The notes below the pieces were generated by a model. It did not search any database and had not been told where the DNA came from. It saw only the letters and a program-made list of their open reading frames with translations. The translations under genes were made by a program, and so were the position numbers. From Cyclospora cayetanensis (taxonomy: Eukaryota > Apicomplexa > Conoidasida > Eucoccidiorida > Eimeriidae): 64,000 nt of DNA. Positions 34,601 to 45,999 of the stretch are shown here, one piece after another (position 1 is the first letter of the stretch; each line of letters opens with the position of its first letter). The stretch is from contig NW_020312557.1 of assembly GCF_002999335.1 (NCBI RefSeq), positions 62,001 through 126,000 of the forward strand, read 5' to 3'.

Positions 34601-36792
34601 TTATCCAAAACAAATTCGATTCGCGAGACCAGCTGATACTTGACCATTGCCACGGAGACGCGGCTTGCGTCAGAAACAAGAGCCTGAGCAGCACGGCCGG
34701 CATGCATGCATTGAACGCCGTGAATCTTTTTTCTGCAGACTGGGCGAACCACAGGCGCGTTCGTCGTTCGCACACAACATGCACCTCCCTCCCTTCCTCC
34801 CTCCCCCCCTCGCCGAGGCAGACAGAAAAAATTTTCCAGCAAAAAAGGGCAGACGGCATGCAAAAGGAAGGGCCAATCCCCCCAGCTGGCGCAGGGAGGT
34901 TCCTCATGTGGCCCGTGGATTTCTTTTTCGGCGTCTTTCGAGCCATGCTGAGCAGTAGCGGCGCTTTCATACGCGAGGATTAGCGTATTTACAGAAGCCG
35001 CATTTTGAGGCGCACGTCTTCTTACGTCACACGCCTATTCAGCAGCCAACGATGTGCACGCAAAGGTGCCCTCCGTTGCTGTCCGCACACCCACACGCTT
35101 CCAACGCCTTACCACTTCGGAGGGTGTCAATATGGCCATGAGGGGGGAGAGTGGAACCTCGATATTCTCCTCTTTCTTCCCAAAGCTTTTCAGCCAGGGA
35201 AGAACCTCCGACGCCATCGTCCCCGGTGTTTCGGCAACAGAACCCCCCAGAAAGGGCGCAACACACACCTCGTCCTGCACGCAAATTTAGATGGGCAAGG
35301 GGGGTGGACGGAGGCAGGACAGAAAAGCAACGCTTTCAATTTTGAAAACGATCCTTTCGAACCCACACCGGCCCCTGCCTGTCTTACAGGCGGTAAGCTG
35401 CGCATGCCGTCGACGCGCTTCCCGTTAGCACTTAGAATCAGAGAAAACTCCACGATGCGTCGTAGCCCAATAGGCAGTGCCCCCCCAAAAGCCGCCTCTT
35501 GAGGACACACCGACGATCCACAAGGCACCTACTTCGCTAGTTTTTCCAGATGCCTCCTTCATGGCATCCGCGATCAAACGGAGGTTTCCCTTGTTGTCGC
35601 CATTCGCGTCCTTGACAAAGAGGCGAAGCCCCTCAATTGCCTCGAGCTGTCTCAGGTGCTCCGCCTTCTTCGCCGATGTGAGAACCACCCACGTCTTGTT
35701 GCCGCGCAAGAATATAAAGAGAGTCTCAAGGAATTGAAATCCTGTTAGCCAAGACCTGCAGGCACACATCCCAAGCCACATCTCGGAACAAAAAAGGTAA
35801 CCGCCAGCGCCAATAGGACGATTTCGCTGTGGCACCTGCTCCCGGCTCCAGTGCCGCGAGAACGTTTCTGCAAACGCCTCGCACAGCCGCGCTAGGGCCA
35901 TACACACAAAACAAAAAACACAAACACAGAAAAAGACACAGACACACAAACAAACAAACACACACACACGTATGCAAACAAACACACACACACACACACA
36001 CGTATGCAAACAAACAAACACAAACACACACGTATGCAAACAAACAAACAAACACACACACACAAACACACACGCGTAGGCAAACTTACATACATAGTCA
36101 AGAAAGCTGCAAACTCACTGAATGCGCTCTGCAGTGCTGTCGTCTTCTTCCGCTGCCCGACCAACAAAAACGCAGAGGGCGTCAACGGCCGACCAGTTGG
36201 TCCCTGCCGGATTCAATCCCATATCCCCCCAGCAATCGAACAAGCGCCTAAGTTTGACTTCGACTTCTCCAGAATCCAAGGCGACCAGATGTGCTGCCGC
36301 GGAGGCTGATAGGGGCGCAGGTGCAGCTGCGGGGAACCGAGTCGATGCTTCTGGTGGGGTTGTCATCTGGCCCGCAGACTGCGCGTCGCGTTTGACAGCT
36401 GCAGCGGCTGATGGCGCCGGCAGAATTGTGGCCTCCGTAGGCGGCGCTGATGAGACAGAGGGCTTTTTTTCGTCCTCCTGCATGGAATTCTCCGTCTTCA
36501 CCAGCTCTGGTGTCGCGGAGGGGCCTCCTCCTTGGCCTTCAGTCGCGGAGGAAGGCGTCGAGTTTGCCGTTGCTCCCGCTGGATTCGGCTGATTGCTGGT
36601 GGGGGGAGTCTCCATCAGGCGTGAGCCGATGTCTGCATCATCTGCTCTTGGGAGAGCGTCGGACGCAGGAGCTGGAGTGGCTGTCTGGGGAGAGGCCTCC
36701 GGCGGAAGCGCGGCGGGTGCCTCCTTCCCGTCTTCAACGAGTTCTCGCTTCGGCTCCATATTGTTATGCAGCAGTGAGGCGGTTGTCTGCAT
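25083..36792 (-). CDS. SPT16: FACT complex subunit SPT16
   Basis: Histone chaperone subunit of FACT; with its SSRP1/POB3 partner it loosens and rebuilds nucleosomes during transcription and replication. Twenty exons (high to low): 36792-36119, 35755-35533, 35274-35113, 34683-34507, 34050-33859, 33292-33075, 32887-32757, 32260-31860, 30951-30826, 30395-30092, 29593-29380, 29063-28943, 28408-28317, 27870-27733, 27317-27137, 26871-26809, 26474-26345, 26034-25955, 25534-25342, 25153-25083. Product 1296 aa, against about 1050 in animals. Residues 1-174 are a Pro/Ala/Glu-rich extension. The peptidase-like N-terminal domains follow (ERIQSWLTGFQFLETL, SVGHAIGAQYRDAKLVFNHK, FLVSVGFSDM), then a Lys-rich linker, then the middle domain (HIPFHLSTVKNV, LRINFQVPGS, TYTNIKHAILQPC, FSGVPLKSN, VEWPPFV, NFDMIFVFQ, NLNWSAILKEI). 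The end is an acidic tail, a WDELEERAKK motif and a basic KKKRK. Start could also be the ATG at 36759. Confidence 0.95.
25590..25632. repeat. AT-rich microsatellite in SPT16 intron 18
   Basis: A (TA)n run with ACATAT interruptions lies between the acidic-tail exons 18 and 19. Similar AT runs occur in intron 13 of the same gene near 27958-28015. They are typical intron microsatellites with no visible coding role. Confidence 0.8.
30666..30730. repeat. CA microsatellite in SPT16 intron 9
   Basis: A run of CACACA with interspersed GACACA and CACCCA units lies between exons 9 and 10. A shorter (CA)n occurs at 30964-30979 in intron 8, only 12 bases upstream of the exon 9 start at 30951 on the gene's strand, so there it forms part of the pyrimidine tract (GT on the gene strand). 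Confidence 0.75.
31190..31660. repeat. 27-28 bp tandem array in SPT16 intron 8
   Basis: About 17 head-to-tail copies of a 27-28 bp unit (consensus ATGAGACTTCCTAAGAGGTC plus TGCATAC or TGCATCAC) fill roughly half of intron 8 (30952-31859). Variants alternate in a set order: units 4-6 (27+28+28 bp, distinguished by CCTGAGAGG, TTTCTAAGAGG and CTGTATCAC) are repeated as units 7-9, giving a higher-order period of about 83 bp. The array is stop-poor on both strands, producing false repeat proteins. It does not interrupt the exons. Confidence 0.93.
33300..33640. repeat. ACATACATGC-type microsatellite in SPT16 intron 5
   Basis: About 340 bp of compound repeats of ACATAC, ATGCAT, ACACGT and ATACAT fill most of intron 5 (33293-33858). 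All six frames across it are largely open, giving spurious Cys/Met/Tyr/Val or His/Thr/Tyr-rich frames. Many near-identical subrepeats of 26-30 bp (such as CATATGCATACACGTATATA) are visible. Confidence 0.9.
35900..36080. repeat. CAAA/CA microsatellite in SPT16 intron 1
   Basis: Runs of (CA)n and (CAAA)n with four copies of ACGTATGCAAACAAACA-like subunits occupy the first intron (35756-36118). The donor side of the intron is the CA|GTGAGT junction at 36118-36113 on the minus strand. Open frames through it are artefacts. Confidence 0.85.
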
Positions 36793-38184
36793 GCACCGGT
36801 CGGAGGCTAGGAGGACGAGCGAGGAAAGCGCCTGGCGCCGCTCTCCCGAGGACGCGCACAGAGGGGAGGCAACAGGAGGCGGTGTTGTGTCTGCGCCTGC
36901 TGGATTTAGCTGGAGGTCGGTCTCATGGGCAGAAAAACGGCCTAAATGTCAGTAGCCAGCGGCAGTTGTGCACCTGTTCCCCCCTACTCCGCGGCCCCTG
37001 CGGTGGTGGTCGGGTCGATTTGGCCGAAGAATCTGTAAGCTGAGAAACACACCCGCCTTCTAGCTGTACGAGCACCTGGCTGGAACGCTTTAGCCCCAAA
37101 CAAAGCCCACAAATATCCATCCTTCGGCGGGAGAATTCTGTGGAGAGCACCCCGAGTGGAAGCCTCGCGCATGCAGCAGCACCAGCCCGGCGGGTTGGGG
37201 TGGTGACTGGCAGTGGGGGGTCGTACTCGGGGGTGAGCCTCTGAAACTTGAGCGGTTCGAGCACACGCCGTGCATGAAGGGCCCATCGCATTGCACATTC
37301 TCCTCACATTATACGATCCAGAGGGAGAGCCACGCAGAAAGCAGCATGCGCCTGCCTCCGCGAGCGCGCGAGTGGACAACCGATTGCATACTCCTCCTTG
37401 CCGAGGAGGCGGGGCCCCGTCTTCAGTGCGTTATTTTTTTGTTTTCTTGTTCATGCACAACCTTTTGAATCATTCTCATTAGCCTTCTCGCTAGAAGGTT
37501 TCATGTAGGCGCTGTGGCATCGCTACCTTGGCCAAAACGTTGTATGCCCACCTATGCGCGCGAATGCAGTCAACTGAAGCGCTCTTGCAGACGCCGCTTG
37601 TTGCAGGAACCGCCTTTTTGGCAAAACCAATTCGAATAGCGGCACATCAACTGGTATATACCCGGTCTGAGTTTAACGGGCACACCGCGGTATACACGAG
37701 TCGGTGAGAGTGATTGTCGCCCTACTTGCAGTCTTCCCGCAACCAGAAACCAGACAGACAAACACACATAGACACGCGCACACACACTCACACCCACACA
37801 TGCAACGTGACATATGCGTGGATACATACAGACATCTACATCGACGCTTGCAGCCGAACTTAGAGCGTGCCGCCGTTCTGGCGCATTTTACACAAACGCG
37901 TCAAGACACCTGGAAGACGCAGTTCAATTTTCAAAATATTTAGGCAGTCCAAACGGCTCGCATCCTCTCCGCTCCTAAAAGAGCAGAGCGGGGCAGAAAA
38001 CCAGGCACACACAACGTATGTACACCTGGGAATGGCATCCCGCTGGAGTGACTTTTAGTGCGTCTAGGCAACCAAACAGCAACGTTTTTCCGATGACACC
38101 TCGGTACGTGAACTCCCCAGGCGCGCGGAGCCTGCCGCTGGGTGGCCCCTGCTTTTTCGGCGCGCTGGCCAGGGGCTCTACACG
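36793..38184. other. SPT16 upstream region
   Basis: About 1.4 kb lies between the SMU1 stop (38185) and the SPT16 start (36792), both on the minus strand, so it should contain the SMU1 3' end and the SPT16 promoter and 5' untranslated region. Two overlapping minus-strand frames at 36923-37379 (122 and 131 codons) resemble nothing known; an upstream non-coding exon of SPT16 or a small unknown gene cannot be excluded. A (CA)n-rich run is at 37752-37800. Confidence 0.45.
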
Positions 38185-41100
38185 TCAGGGTTTAAGAACG
38201 TTGAGGCAGCCATCAAAACCCCACGAGACCACCACATTGTTACTCGGGTGGTGGGCGAGTCCAATGACGTCTTGTTCGTGGATCTGCGCAGGTTACAGCA
38301 CAGGGGTAAGGGGAGGCTATGGAGCACTCTCTGCTGGCAGAGGTACAGGGAAAGGCACGCAGACACAGCTAAACATTGAAGCATTCGCAAGCACGCACGG
38401 GGTGGAGAAACGCATCAGCGCACACAAACACGGCAAGAATTGACGCAATAGGCGCCCTGGCCTTCTCGCGCTGTTGAGGTCGTACGTTCCTCACCTTCAT
38501 AACGTGTTCCAGCTTGCCGGTGGCATTTGCAAAGCAGTAGAGCGAGTGATCCTCCCCAGCACACAAGATCCACTCAGCACGAGGGGAAACTGCAAAAACC
38601 ACACTTCCTTCCAGAACGGCGAATGAGGGTCATTCATGATATGCCCCAAATAACTATATACATAGTGATGTATTTACATATATATGTGTATATATACGTT
38701 TGCTTGACCGGTTCAAACATGGTTCCCTCCCTAGGGTGGGGGAGGCATTTAGGAGCCAGTGACGATCGGTTCTGCCACACAGAGCGCGCGCCCTTTCTGC
38801 CCCGTCCAGCGAATACCAGTGAAAGCCCCAAGCCCAGAACCTCTGCATGGACTTACTGCATGCAGCCACAAAGTCCCCTCCGTGCTTCTTCCCGGAGGTC
38901 CAAGTCTTGATGGCCTTGCCACTGTAGTTCATCAGACTGATCGTGTTGCTCTTCGTGCATACATAAATCAAATCCATCCCCAAACTCTGAGCAGAAAGCC
39001 CACCATACAGAACTGGGAAGACACTTCGTAAGCCGGAATGCTCACGAACACACCGCCCGTGGAGATGCGCACTACTGTCAACCATGCCTTCAGTCAACCT
39101 CCCCCCCACCTCCCCAAGCGCGAATCACCGACTAAGGCATGTAGATTGCTTACCCTCGGGGCCAGGATGACGGCCATTACGGAGGGGAGGCACTGAGCAG
39201 CCTGCATGTGCGGAGGGATGGGTGGCGTAAACGTTGATAGACAGTCTTGAGTCTTGGCATCCCAGAGCTTGACCTTCCCATCCGCACTCCCTAATAGAGA
39301 CAGGCGCAGCGCCAGAGACACATAGATGCATGCATCACTCTCTCTCTCTTTCTCGAAACTTCGTACATTCCCACGCTTTTCTATTCCCCAGATACCCACA
39401 TATATATATGTATGTATGCATTGATATGCACAAAGAGTCGCCAACGACAATGTATGCGCGCGTCACGCAATCTGCTACTACAAAAACATTACAAGTACAA
39501 CCACCGAAAGACCAGACTTTGGACCCCACACTCGCACCCCACCAGACACAGACAAGAAAGAAGCGGTGGAGCCTCCAAGTCTTGATTATATTGCCAACCT
39601 GTAAGGATGCGCGAGTTGTCTGGCAGGTATATAGCGCAGTTAACAAACGTCAAGTGCCCCCTAAACTCCTTGAGCGTTTTCCCTGCCTTCAAACCATGAA
39701 TCCTGAGATGCACATTCCGAAACTCCAGGTCGACAAACTCCCTCTCAGCTCCAACCCCCCTCTTCTTAACCTCGAACTTGAAAACGCATACACTTTCCTA
39801 GCTACGATGCGCATGGGGTCGATGGAAATGCAGCTTGAAACAGCGCCGACAGAGCAAGCTACCCATTGCCGCACCTTGCAGTAGTGTCAAACGACCCAGT
39901 CAGCAGATGGGTGTTGTCCTTGCTGAAGCAGATGGAAGCGATCGCTGCGACAGGCGCGCAAGCAAGGACAGAAGCAGGGCAGTGCAGCAATGAGGAACCA
40001 CGCACCAGACGGCCAGCTCAAGTGAAGCAAGCAAAACAAGGACGCGATACAAAAAACAAGCGATCTCCGGAAGCTCTCGACAAGGGTGTCGCACTCCAGA
40101 GACGCGTTGCTCCAATCGTTCAGCACGGTTGCCTATCACCATGATAAAGGACGGGGAATCGACAATCCACGCGCACCCGCATCATGAGCCTTGTCTATCT
40201 TCTTGATACACTGTCCCGTAGCCACCAACCAAACCTTCAACTGCCCTGTCTGGCTCCCTGGAGGACAGAAGCCACCCCGCAACAAAAGCACTAGCGCACT
40301 GCCTGAACTCGATCTCGGAGACGAACCCCTGTCAGCAGCTGCTCCCGGAAAAAGCCCTCGCCTCCTTCCGATTTTCTACATTCTCCAAACCCTGTCCTGT
40401 CCTCCCCAGCTGACCAGTAGCCAACGCCTCGCTGTCCCTGCTGAAGGCGATCGCAACAACAGCCGTCTCGTGCATCATCATGTGGTTCTGCATGCACACA
40501 ACACCCCCAGCAAACACGCCATCCGCACTCGACTCTCCAAGCCGTCAACAGGACCCCACCCAAACCATGCTCCAAGCTCAAACGAGCTTTGAACGCTGTC
40601 CAACCTCGCGCTGGTACTGAAGATCCTTGTTAAGGCCGCCAAGCTGCCAGTCCCAGACTTCCACGAAGCCGTCGATCGAGCCGCTCGCCAGGTAGCGGCC
40701 ATCAGGTGAGAACGCGGCACACTCGGGGTGGCTTTTGTTGGTGAACTGCGCACAAACGGCACAAGAAACGTGCCCCAAGGCCAAGTGCATCCACAGGTGC
40801 CTCATGGGCCTGATGGCACGCATGCACAAGGAAAAGACACGTCTTCGTTCGCGCGCCTCAGGAGCGGCCGCAGCGAACGAGGCACCTACGCCAACATACA
40901 GACTCATTTGCAGATAGCGGCGGGTGAGCGCACTCGGATGCTCTTGGCGATATCTTGCGGATAGAGTTCCCTGGTCTCTCGGCCTCTCTTCGTTGCATTT
41001 GCGAACAAGTTGAATTCCGCTGTTGGGGGTAGCATGCCCCTCTGCTTCTGGTAATTCAGCGCCATACCCACCAGCGTCAGAAGACGGGAGGCTGGGACGG

Positions 41101-42991
41101 AATCCAGTTCTACGGCCAGAGCTGCATGTCGATCGATCGATAAACACAGCTCAGCAAAACAGAGCGTTGATGCCTTCCGTGAATGAGCACCCGGGGGCGC
41201 TCAAGCGGCGTTCTAACCACACCAATCCCTCTTCCCTTGCCTTTCTTTCAGCCCTACCCTTATCCATGCAAAACATTGCAGATCGAAACTCCCCACCCTT
41301 ACAGGTGCGTAGAGGAGGGAGGCCACTCCCTCTTCTTACCCTTCTCAGCCCTCTCCCCTTCCGCGAGCGGCCCAAAAGCAACATCCAAGGCGTTCGATTA
41401 AATACGCAAGCCATACCATATACCCCCCTATGGAAAGGCTAAGGCTACAACATCGTCGCGCCGCGTATCTATCCCGATGTGCGCTACCCACCAAAGGGAA
41501 TTCCCCTGTACTGCCATGGCAGCCCCCCCTCCCTCTTGCGACAAGCGCCAACCATACCCTGTGCAATCGCCGACCGCCTCTTCTCCTTAGGCGTCCCCTG
41601 ATAAACCTCCTTCGCGTCGAAGAAGGGCCGCGTCGCTAGCTGGTCTAGACGTTTAAAGTGCTCGGGGTCTTGCTGCCGCATTTGCTGCAGCACTGCCGTT
41701 TCTCGCAGCAGCAGGCGCGCCAGTTCGGTCTCTCGCAGCTCCAACATCTCATAAAAGATCTGCACGCAGGAAGTCATACACACACACACACATATATATA
41801 TATACACGTACATACACATATATATACACACATATATACACATACACACATACATACACACATACATACACACACACACATATACACACACACATACACA
41901 CATATTCGCGCGCTCGGTGCAACTCCTTGCACCTGCATGGCCGTATCTCCCCCCAACCCCGCAGTTCGGAGGATCCCTTCTGGAAGCTCCAGCCCAATTC
42001 AAGGCAGCAAGATGCACAAGCCGCGGCCTCTCTGCGCCTAGCGAAGCCGACGCTGACGGAGCTTTGCGCTCTGCGGGGCCTGTCTATCCCTGTGCCTTTT
42101 CATCTGCTATTCGGAAGATATAGGGAAAGGGGGAGAAGGAAGAGGGCCTCACGTGTTCATAGAGCATTTGCTGCGTCTCTTCTGTGAGGCTCATCATTGC
42201 GGCCGTCTTCAAGACTTCATCCCACTTGCCATGTTGAACGTCCGCTACAAATTTATCCACGTTTTCCACTGCGTTCAGAGACACGCCACTTTCCTCTTGC
42301 AGCATCTGAGATGACAGCACGCGCATCGGACGAGGGAGGGAGATTTTTCTGATTCCTTCCCCCCCTTCCCCCTCCCTAAGCGAGCGGCTCACTGCAGAGG
42401 GGGGCGTCTGCAGCGAGTAGCCGCCTTCTGAAAAGAGCAGCCCCCGCTACTTGCCTAAGGCCTTGAGGGTGCGATCGTGCAGCACGAGAGGAAGACTCAA
42501 CGGGAGTTTAAAGGCGGCACGAAAGGAGAAATATACACATTGCGGGAGCAGGCGGAACTGAGCGCCTTGCCGGGCTGGCCACAGACGGCGAACTGGCAAA
42601 AACTTGGGGAAAATCAGAGACAGGGGGGGAGGTGGGGGGGAAGGGGGGCACAAGTTGCTGTTGTTTCTCACCCCCCCCGCCCCAGCAGACCCTTGGGATT
42701 TCTAAGCCTTCGTACCTGGACAGTTCTGGGCAGGTTGCTTTCCGACAGAAACTGCAGGATTAGACGAATGACGCTGAGCGAACGCAATTCGACACACACG
42801 ACATAGGGGCCCACACAGAGACCTCCAGAGAGCGCAGTGCGAGGAAGAAATCTCCTGCAGCCGCCGCAAAAAGCACTGACGGTGGGAAGGCAGGGGCATA
42901 ATGCCTTTAGCCCTCTCTCAAGGCTCCCTTAGGGGCCGTGCCGAGAACGTCCTGCTTACTCCGCAGATTCAATTTCCACGTTCTGCGCCAT
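38185..42991 (-). CDS. SMU1: spliceosomal WD40 protein SMU1
   Basis: SMU1 is the WD40 partner of RED in spliceosome activation (nuclear). Fourteen exons (high to low): 42991-42960, 42773-42716, 42305-42153, 41759-41558, 41121-40934, 40745-40605, 40487-40415, 40257-40177, 39944-39875, 39702-39599, 39290-39154, 38986-38857, 38589-38495, 38283-38185. All phases agree; 520 aa, against 513 in humans. Residues 1-40 are the LisH motif ([20 protein letters not shown]) and about 41-95 the CTLH region ([20 protein letters not shown]). The linker holds [18 protein letters not shown] and [20 protein letters not shown]. From residue about 212 come WD40 blades: [122 protein letters not shown]. The chain ends NVLKP. 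Conservation leaves little doubt. Confidence 0.96.
41778..41906. repeat. CA/TA microsatellite in SMU1 intron 4
   Basis: This run of (CA)n, (TA)n and ACATAC units lies between exon 3 (42305-42153) and exon 4 (41759-41558), close to the exon 4 acceptor, so by exon numbering it is in intron 3. It creates false Cys/Val/Tyr frames on the minus strand. Confidence 0.85.
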
Positions 42992-43056
42992 GGTGCTCTA
43001 GACGTCCTGTAACCCTTAGAAAAAAGCGGTAGACGCAACTCGCGGCAGCCAGACAC

Positions 43057-43863
43057 GTGCTAGAGGCCCTAATGCGGTATGCTTATCCTGCCCTGTTCAC
43101 CCCGCAGGCTGTTGCAACCTCCCTTCGCGCGTACAGCGGCGCGTCTGCTCCTCCACAGGTTTTCCCTCTGCTTTTCTGCAGGGGCAGTCGTCTTACTGTG
43201 ATGCGCGCCCGTGCGTCGGTGTCTGCCTTGCGGAGTGCCTGCCCTGTGCTGCATGCAGAGCAGCCACGAGGGGCTTCTGGAGTGCAGGCGAGACTTGGGG
43301 TCGATGTACGACGCTCTCAACACGAGGCCTCACACGCCAGCCAGCCGGAAGCGAACGCCCTCTCTAGCAGCGTGCAAAGGGACGCGCATGCCAGATGCCT
43401 CCAAAGACGCGTTCGAGGGTGTTTTCTGGACGCCTTCGGTGCTCCTGCCGGAACTGAAACGAGGCTAGGAGGCCACACGTCACGCACCTTCTCGCGCAGC
43501 CTGTGGAAGAAGAAGCAGCAGAAACTGCATTGCAGGGGGCACGCTAAAGAAAGCGCAAAGCCAAGTCAAGTGGCCTACAAACCGTTGACTGAGAAGCCCA
43601 CAGCAGGAGGAAGAAAGCCTCGTGAGTTGATGATGTGCCGAGGAATGCGCGCGCGAAGAGACCCCAGGTTGTTCTTCCCTCGGTGCCTCGGAGCCTCCCC
43701 AATACATCCCAAATGTGCAATACCTGGCCCTAAATCCTTGAAAAACCAATTAAGAGGGCAGAAAGACAGGATCGGCTCTACTTTTTGGGGCTGCATGCTC
43801 TCGATCCCAATCAGCCAAGATAGCCGCTTACTAAGAGAGAAGCATTATGTAGACTTGCAATAA
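43057..43863 (+). CDS. hypothetical ORF head-to-head with SMU1
   Basis: A 268-codon open frame starts 65 bases from the SMU1 ATG on the opposite strand. No family is recognised. The first 50 residues are low in acidic residues with spaced arginines (MLEALMRYAYPALFTPQ, then RAYSGAS and RGSRLTVMRARASV), a composition like a mitochondrial presequence. The middle is basic and Ser/Gln-rich, and the end (SIPISQDSRLLREKHYVDLQ) is plain. No intron is evident. It may be a real divergent gene sharing a promoter with SMU1, or a chance frame; no conserved motif supports it. Confidence 0.33.
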   Translation: MLEALMRYAYPALFTPQAVATSLRAYSGASAPPQVFPLLFCRGSRLTVMRARASVSALRSACPVLHAEQPRGASGVQARLGVDVRRSQHEASHASQPEANALSSSVQRDAHARCLQRRVRGCFLDAFGAPAGTETRLGGHTSRTFSRSLWKKKQQKLHCRGHAKESAKPSQVAYKPLTEKPTAGGRKPRELMMCRGMRARRDPRLFFPRCLGASPIHPKCAIPGPKSLKNQLRGQKDRIGSTFWGCMLSIPISQDSRLLREKHYVDLQ

Positions 43864-44464
43864 TAATTTCCCCTCTCAAATTTATATGGAGAAGCTCTAC
43901 CACGGCCCTTCAGCGACGGCCCATGCCTCCAGCAAAAAAGTTGGTGCGCTGTAAACCCCCCAGTTTTGTAGGTTCAGTGGCCAAGAGCGTACTTTTATGT
44001 GCACCATTAATAGCACTGAAGCCTTAGGAGTGCACATTCTGTATGCTTTACGAATCAGATTATCCAGGGCGCAGGCTGGAGGTACTTTTCGGTTGTATTT
44101 TGTTCGTGCAATGGTGTGTTGCCCGTAACAACCGCTCTCTTTAATATGTCCATAAGAAGGCAATTGACTAGTGACTCACTGTACAGTCAATTTAAAGATA
44201 TTGAGTCAAGAGTTAAGCGGCTCCCCACGCTGGCCTTAAAGAGATCTTTACTACGACATACCACCAAACGGTTCAATTCAGCTCTTTCCCGCTCAACCAC
44301 TGGCTTTTCATGCTGCTAAATTTTCAGCCCTCTCTAAAACTGCCGTCTGGTTTCGAAAATTCCTTTTGGTAAGTCAATAGGTTGTTTTTCGTCGTCAACA
44401 GGCAAGGGAAAATTCCTCTAAAGAATGGAAGTTGCCGTGGCGCAAAGCCTGCTGGGGTGGCAGG
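43864..44464. other. intergenic, no gene seen
   Basis: No recognisable coding sequence. It precedes the LTR-like repeat copy D. Translations of the minus strand (43897-44163) do not match the retroelement domains found at 14.9-17.7 kb. Confidence 0.45.
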
Positions 44465-44821
44465 CGCTAGCCAGCAGGCTGCCACGTAGCTCCAGACTTA
44501 ATCATACCTATTAGGAAGCTGCGTGCCTTTCCTAAGAACTCCGTCCTTCCTCAGATATCCCTTCGAGTTTCGGCCATGAGTGGAGAGGCACCAACGGTGT
44601 GTGCTGAGCTGCACGCTCAAAGCATTCTGAGCAGTCGCTGCACTTTACACATGAAATCTAGCGAGGCATCTAGCACACATGCATCCACGACATTGTATCT
44701 TGTTTATCGAACAAATTGGTCTCCGAAATTAAGGAGATATACGAACGGACGAATCAATAAGCCAGTTCCTTGCATATTCCTAGTTGCAGTTAAGCAGCGT
44801 AGTTGAAACTGTCTGACTGCA
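44465..44821 (-). repeat. solo LTR-like repeat, copy D
   Basis: Fourth and most diverged member of the LTR-like family. Anchors: TCCAGACTTAATCATACC near 44490 matching TTCAGACTCGATACAAAC of copy B; CGTGCCTTTCC near 44522 matching CACGCTTTTCC; GCCATGAGTGGAGAGGC near 44573 matching CACATGAGAGGAGAGGC of copy A; GAGCTGCACGCTCAAAGCAT near 44606; GATATACGAAC near 44731; AATAAGCCAGTTCCTTGC near 44756. It ends CTGACTGCA at 44821, like the ACTGCA end of copy A. No pol remnant was recognised nearby. Confidence 0.55.
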
Positions 44822-45999
44822 GCTTGACCCACCACAAGTACCATGCGATGCTACTAGCTGTCAAACTTCATATAAAGCATCCGTGAAGAGCCACTCCCCT
44901 CCATCCAGACTCACTAGCTCTATCTACAATTAACTTGAGTAAATTCTGGAGTTGTGTGCCTCCTAACGGAAACATTAGGTGAAACACTGCGTTTCCCTTG
45001 TACATGTTCGTGAAAGAGCAAAGCAACAGTTGCAGCCTACTGTCTAATGCTTGTCTCTCCACACCCACCGTCTAATATTCCAACTGATGGAATGACTAAG
45101 GCGGGAATGTTCGGAACATGATGGTGGTTCATATCAAGATGCCTGTGTGTAGCCAGTGAGACTGAGACATCCCCAATCTGAGTCTAATGAACATTAGAAA
45201 GGAATGCGCAAGAGCAATCTCAGCGGCATAATCAAATAGTCACATCCCCCCTGTTGTTCTCTTTTGACCACCGAAGAACGTGGATTTACGTACGTGAGCA
45301 GCCGTTAACCGCCTACCAAAGCAACTTGATCGTTGGAACTCCCGCTTTTAGCGAACTTGAGAGATGCAACTAGATTGGAACCTCTGCAGCAAAGACTTCA
45401 TATTTGCCACAAGGGTGACGGCTTACGGAGTGCCGAAGCCTACGTCGGTACCATGGCCAGTCCTCACACTGTACAGGCAGACATTGCAGTTGTTAAGCTT
45501 TTTGCAGCTCCCCCTTCAGGAGACCTTTCCCTAGCCCACAAACTATTCATTCGACTTCCGCACAGCCGAATTGTTTTCAAGGCGCTGTCCGAAGCCTTCT
45601 CCTGTACTTTAGTTCTCCTTAGCCTTTTCGTGGAGCATCGTCACAACTTTGCCTCTCTGAGTTCCTCTAAGGTAATAGGTATGCCCGTAAAAGCAACAGT
45701 ATGACGCCTAGGAACTATTTGTGCATAGAGAACAACCGAAGCAGTACTCAAAGACAATTGGTCTCCCCCTCTACACGTGCTTGTGTGCTGATGTCCGAAG
45801 CGCACTTCTACTCAGATTTCGCTTACACAACTTGCTGACGTTTGCTGTTGTTTCTAATTCCGGCCCGTGCATCTTAGCGCGGGACTGGAGGTTTGTCGAT
45901 GGTGCCGTTTGGCGGCTGTACTGCCCGCCGGAGGACAAAAAGCTATCATCTGATGAGGGTTGAATGAGCTCCCAGGGAGCCTACATTCCGACATCCAGC
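44822..45999. other. intergenic, no gene assigned
   Basis: Two plus-strand open frames (45333-45704 and 45721-45963) of 123 and 80 codons have no recognisable domain and no convincing splice link. Given the flanking LTR-like repeat they may be relic repeat sequence, but I could not match them to RT, RNase H or integrase. Confidence 0.4.

Noticed and set aside
42447..42500. Possible seven-base to 30-base SMU1 exon (TLKAL) with a GC donor
   Set aside because: Joining exon 2 directly to exon 3 gives [11 protein letters not shown], the same length as human SMU1 across this point, so no extra exon is needed.
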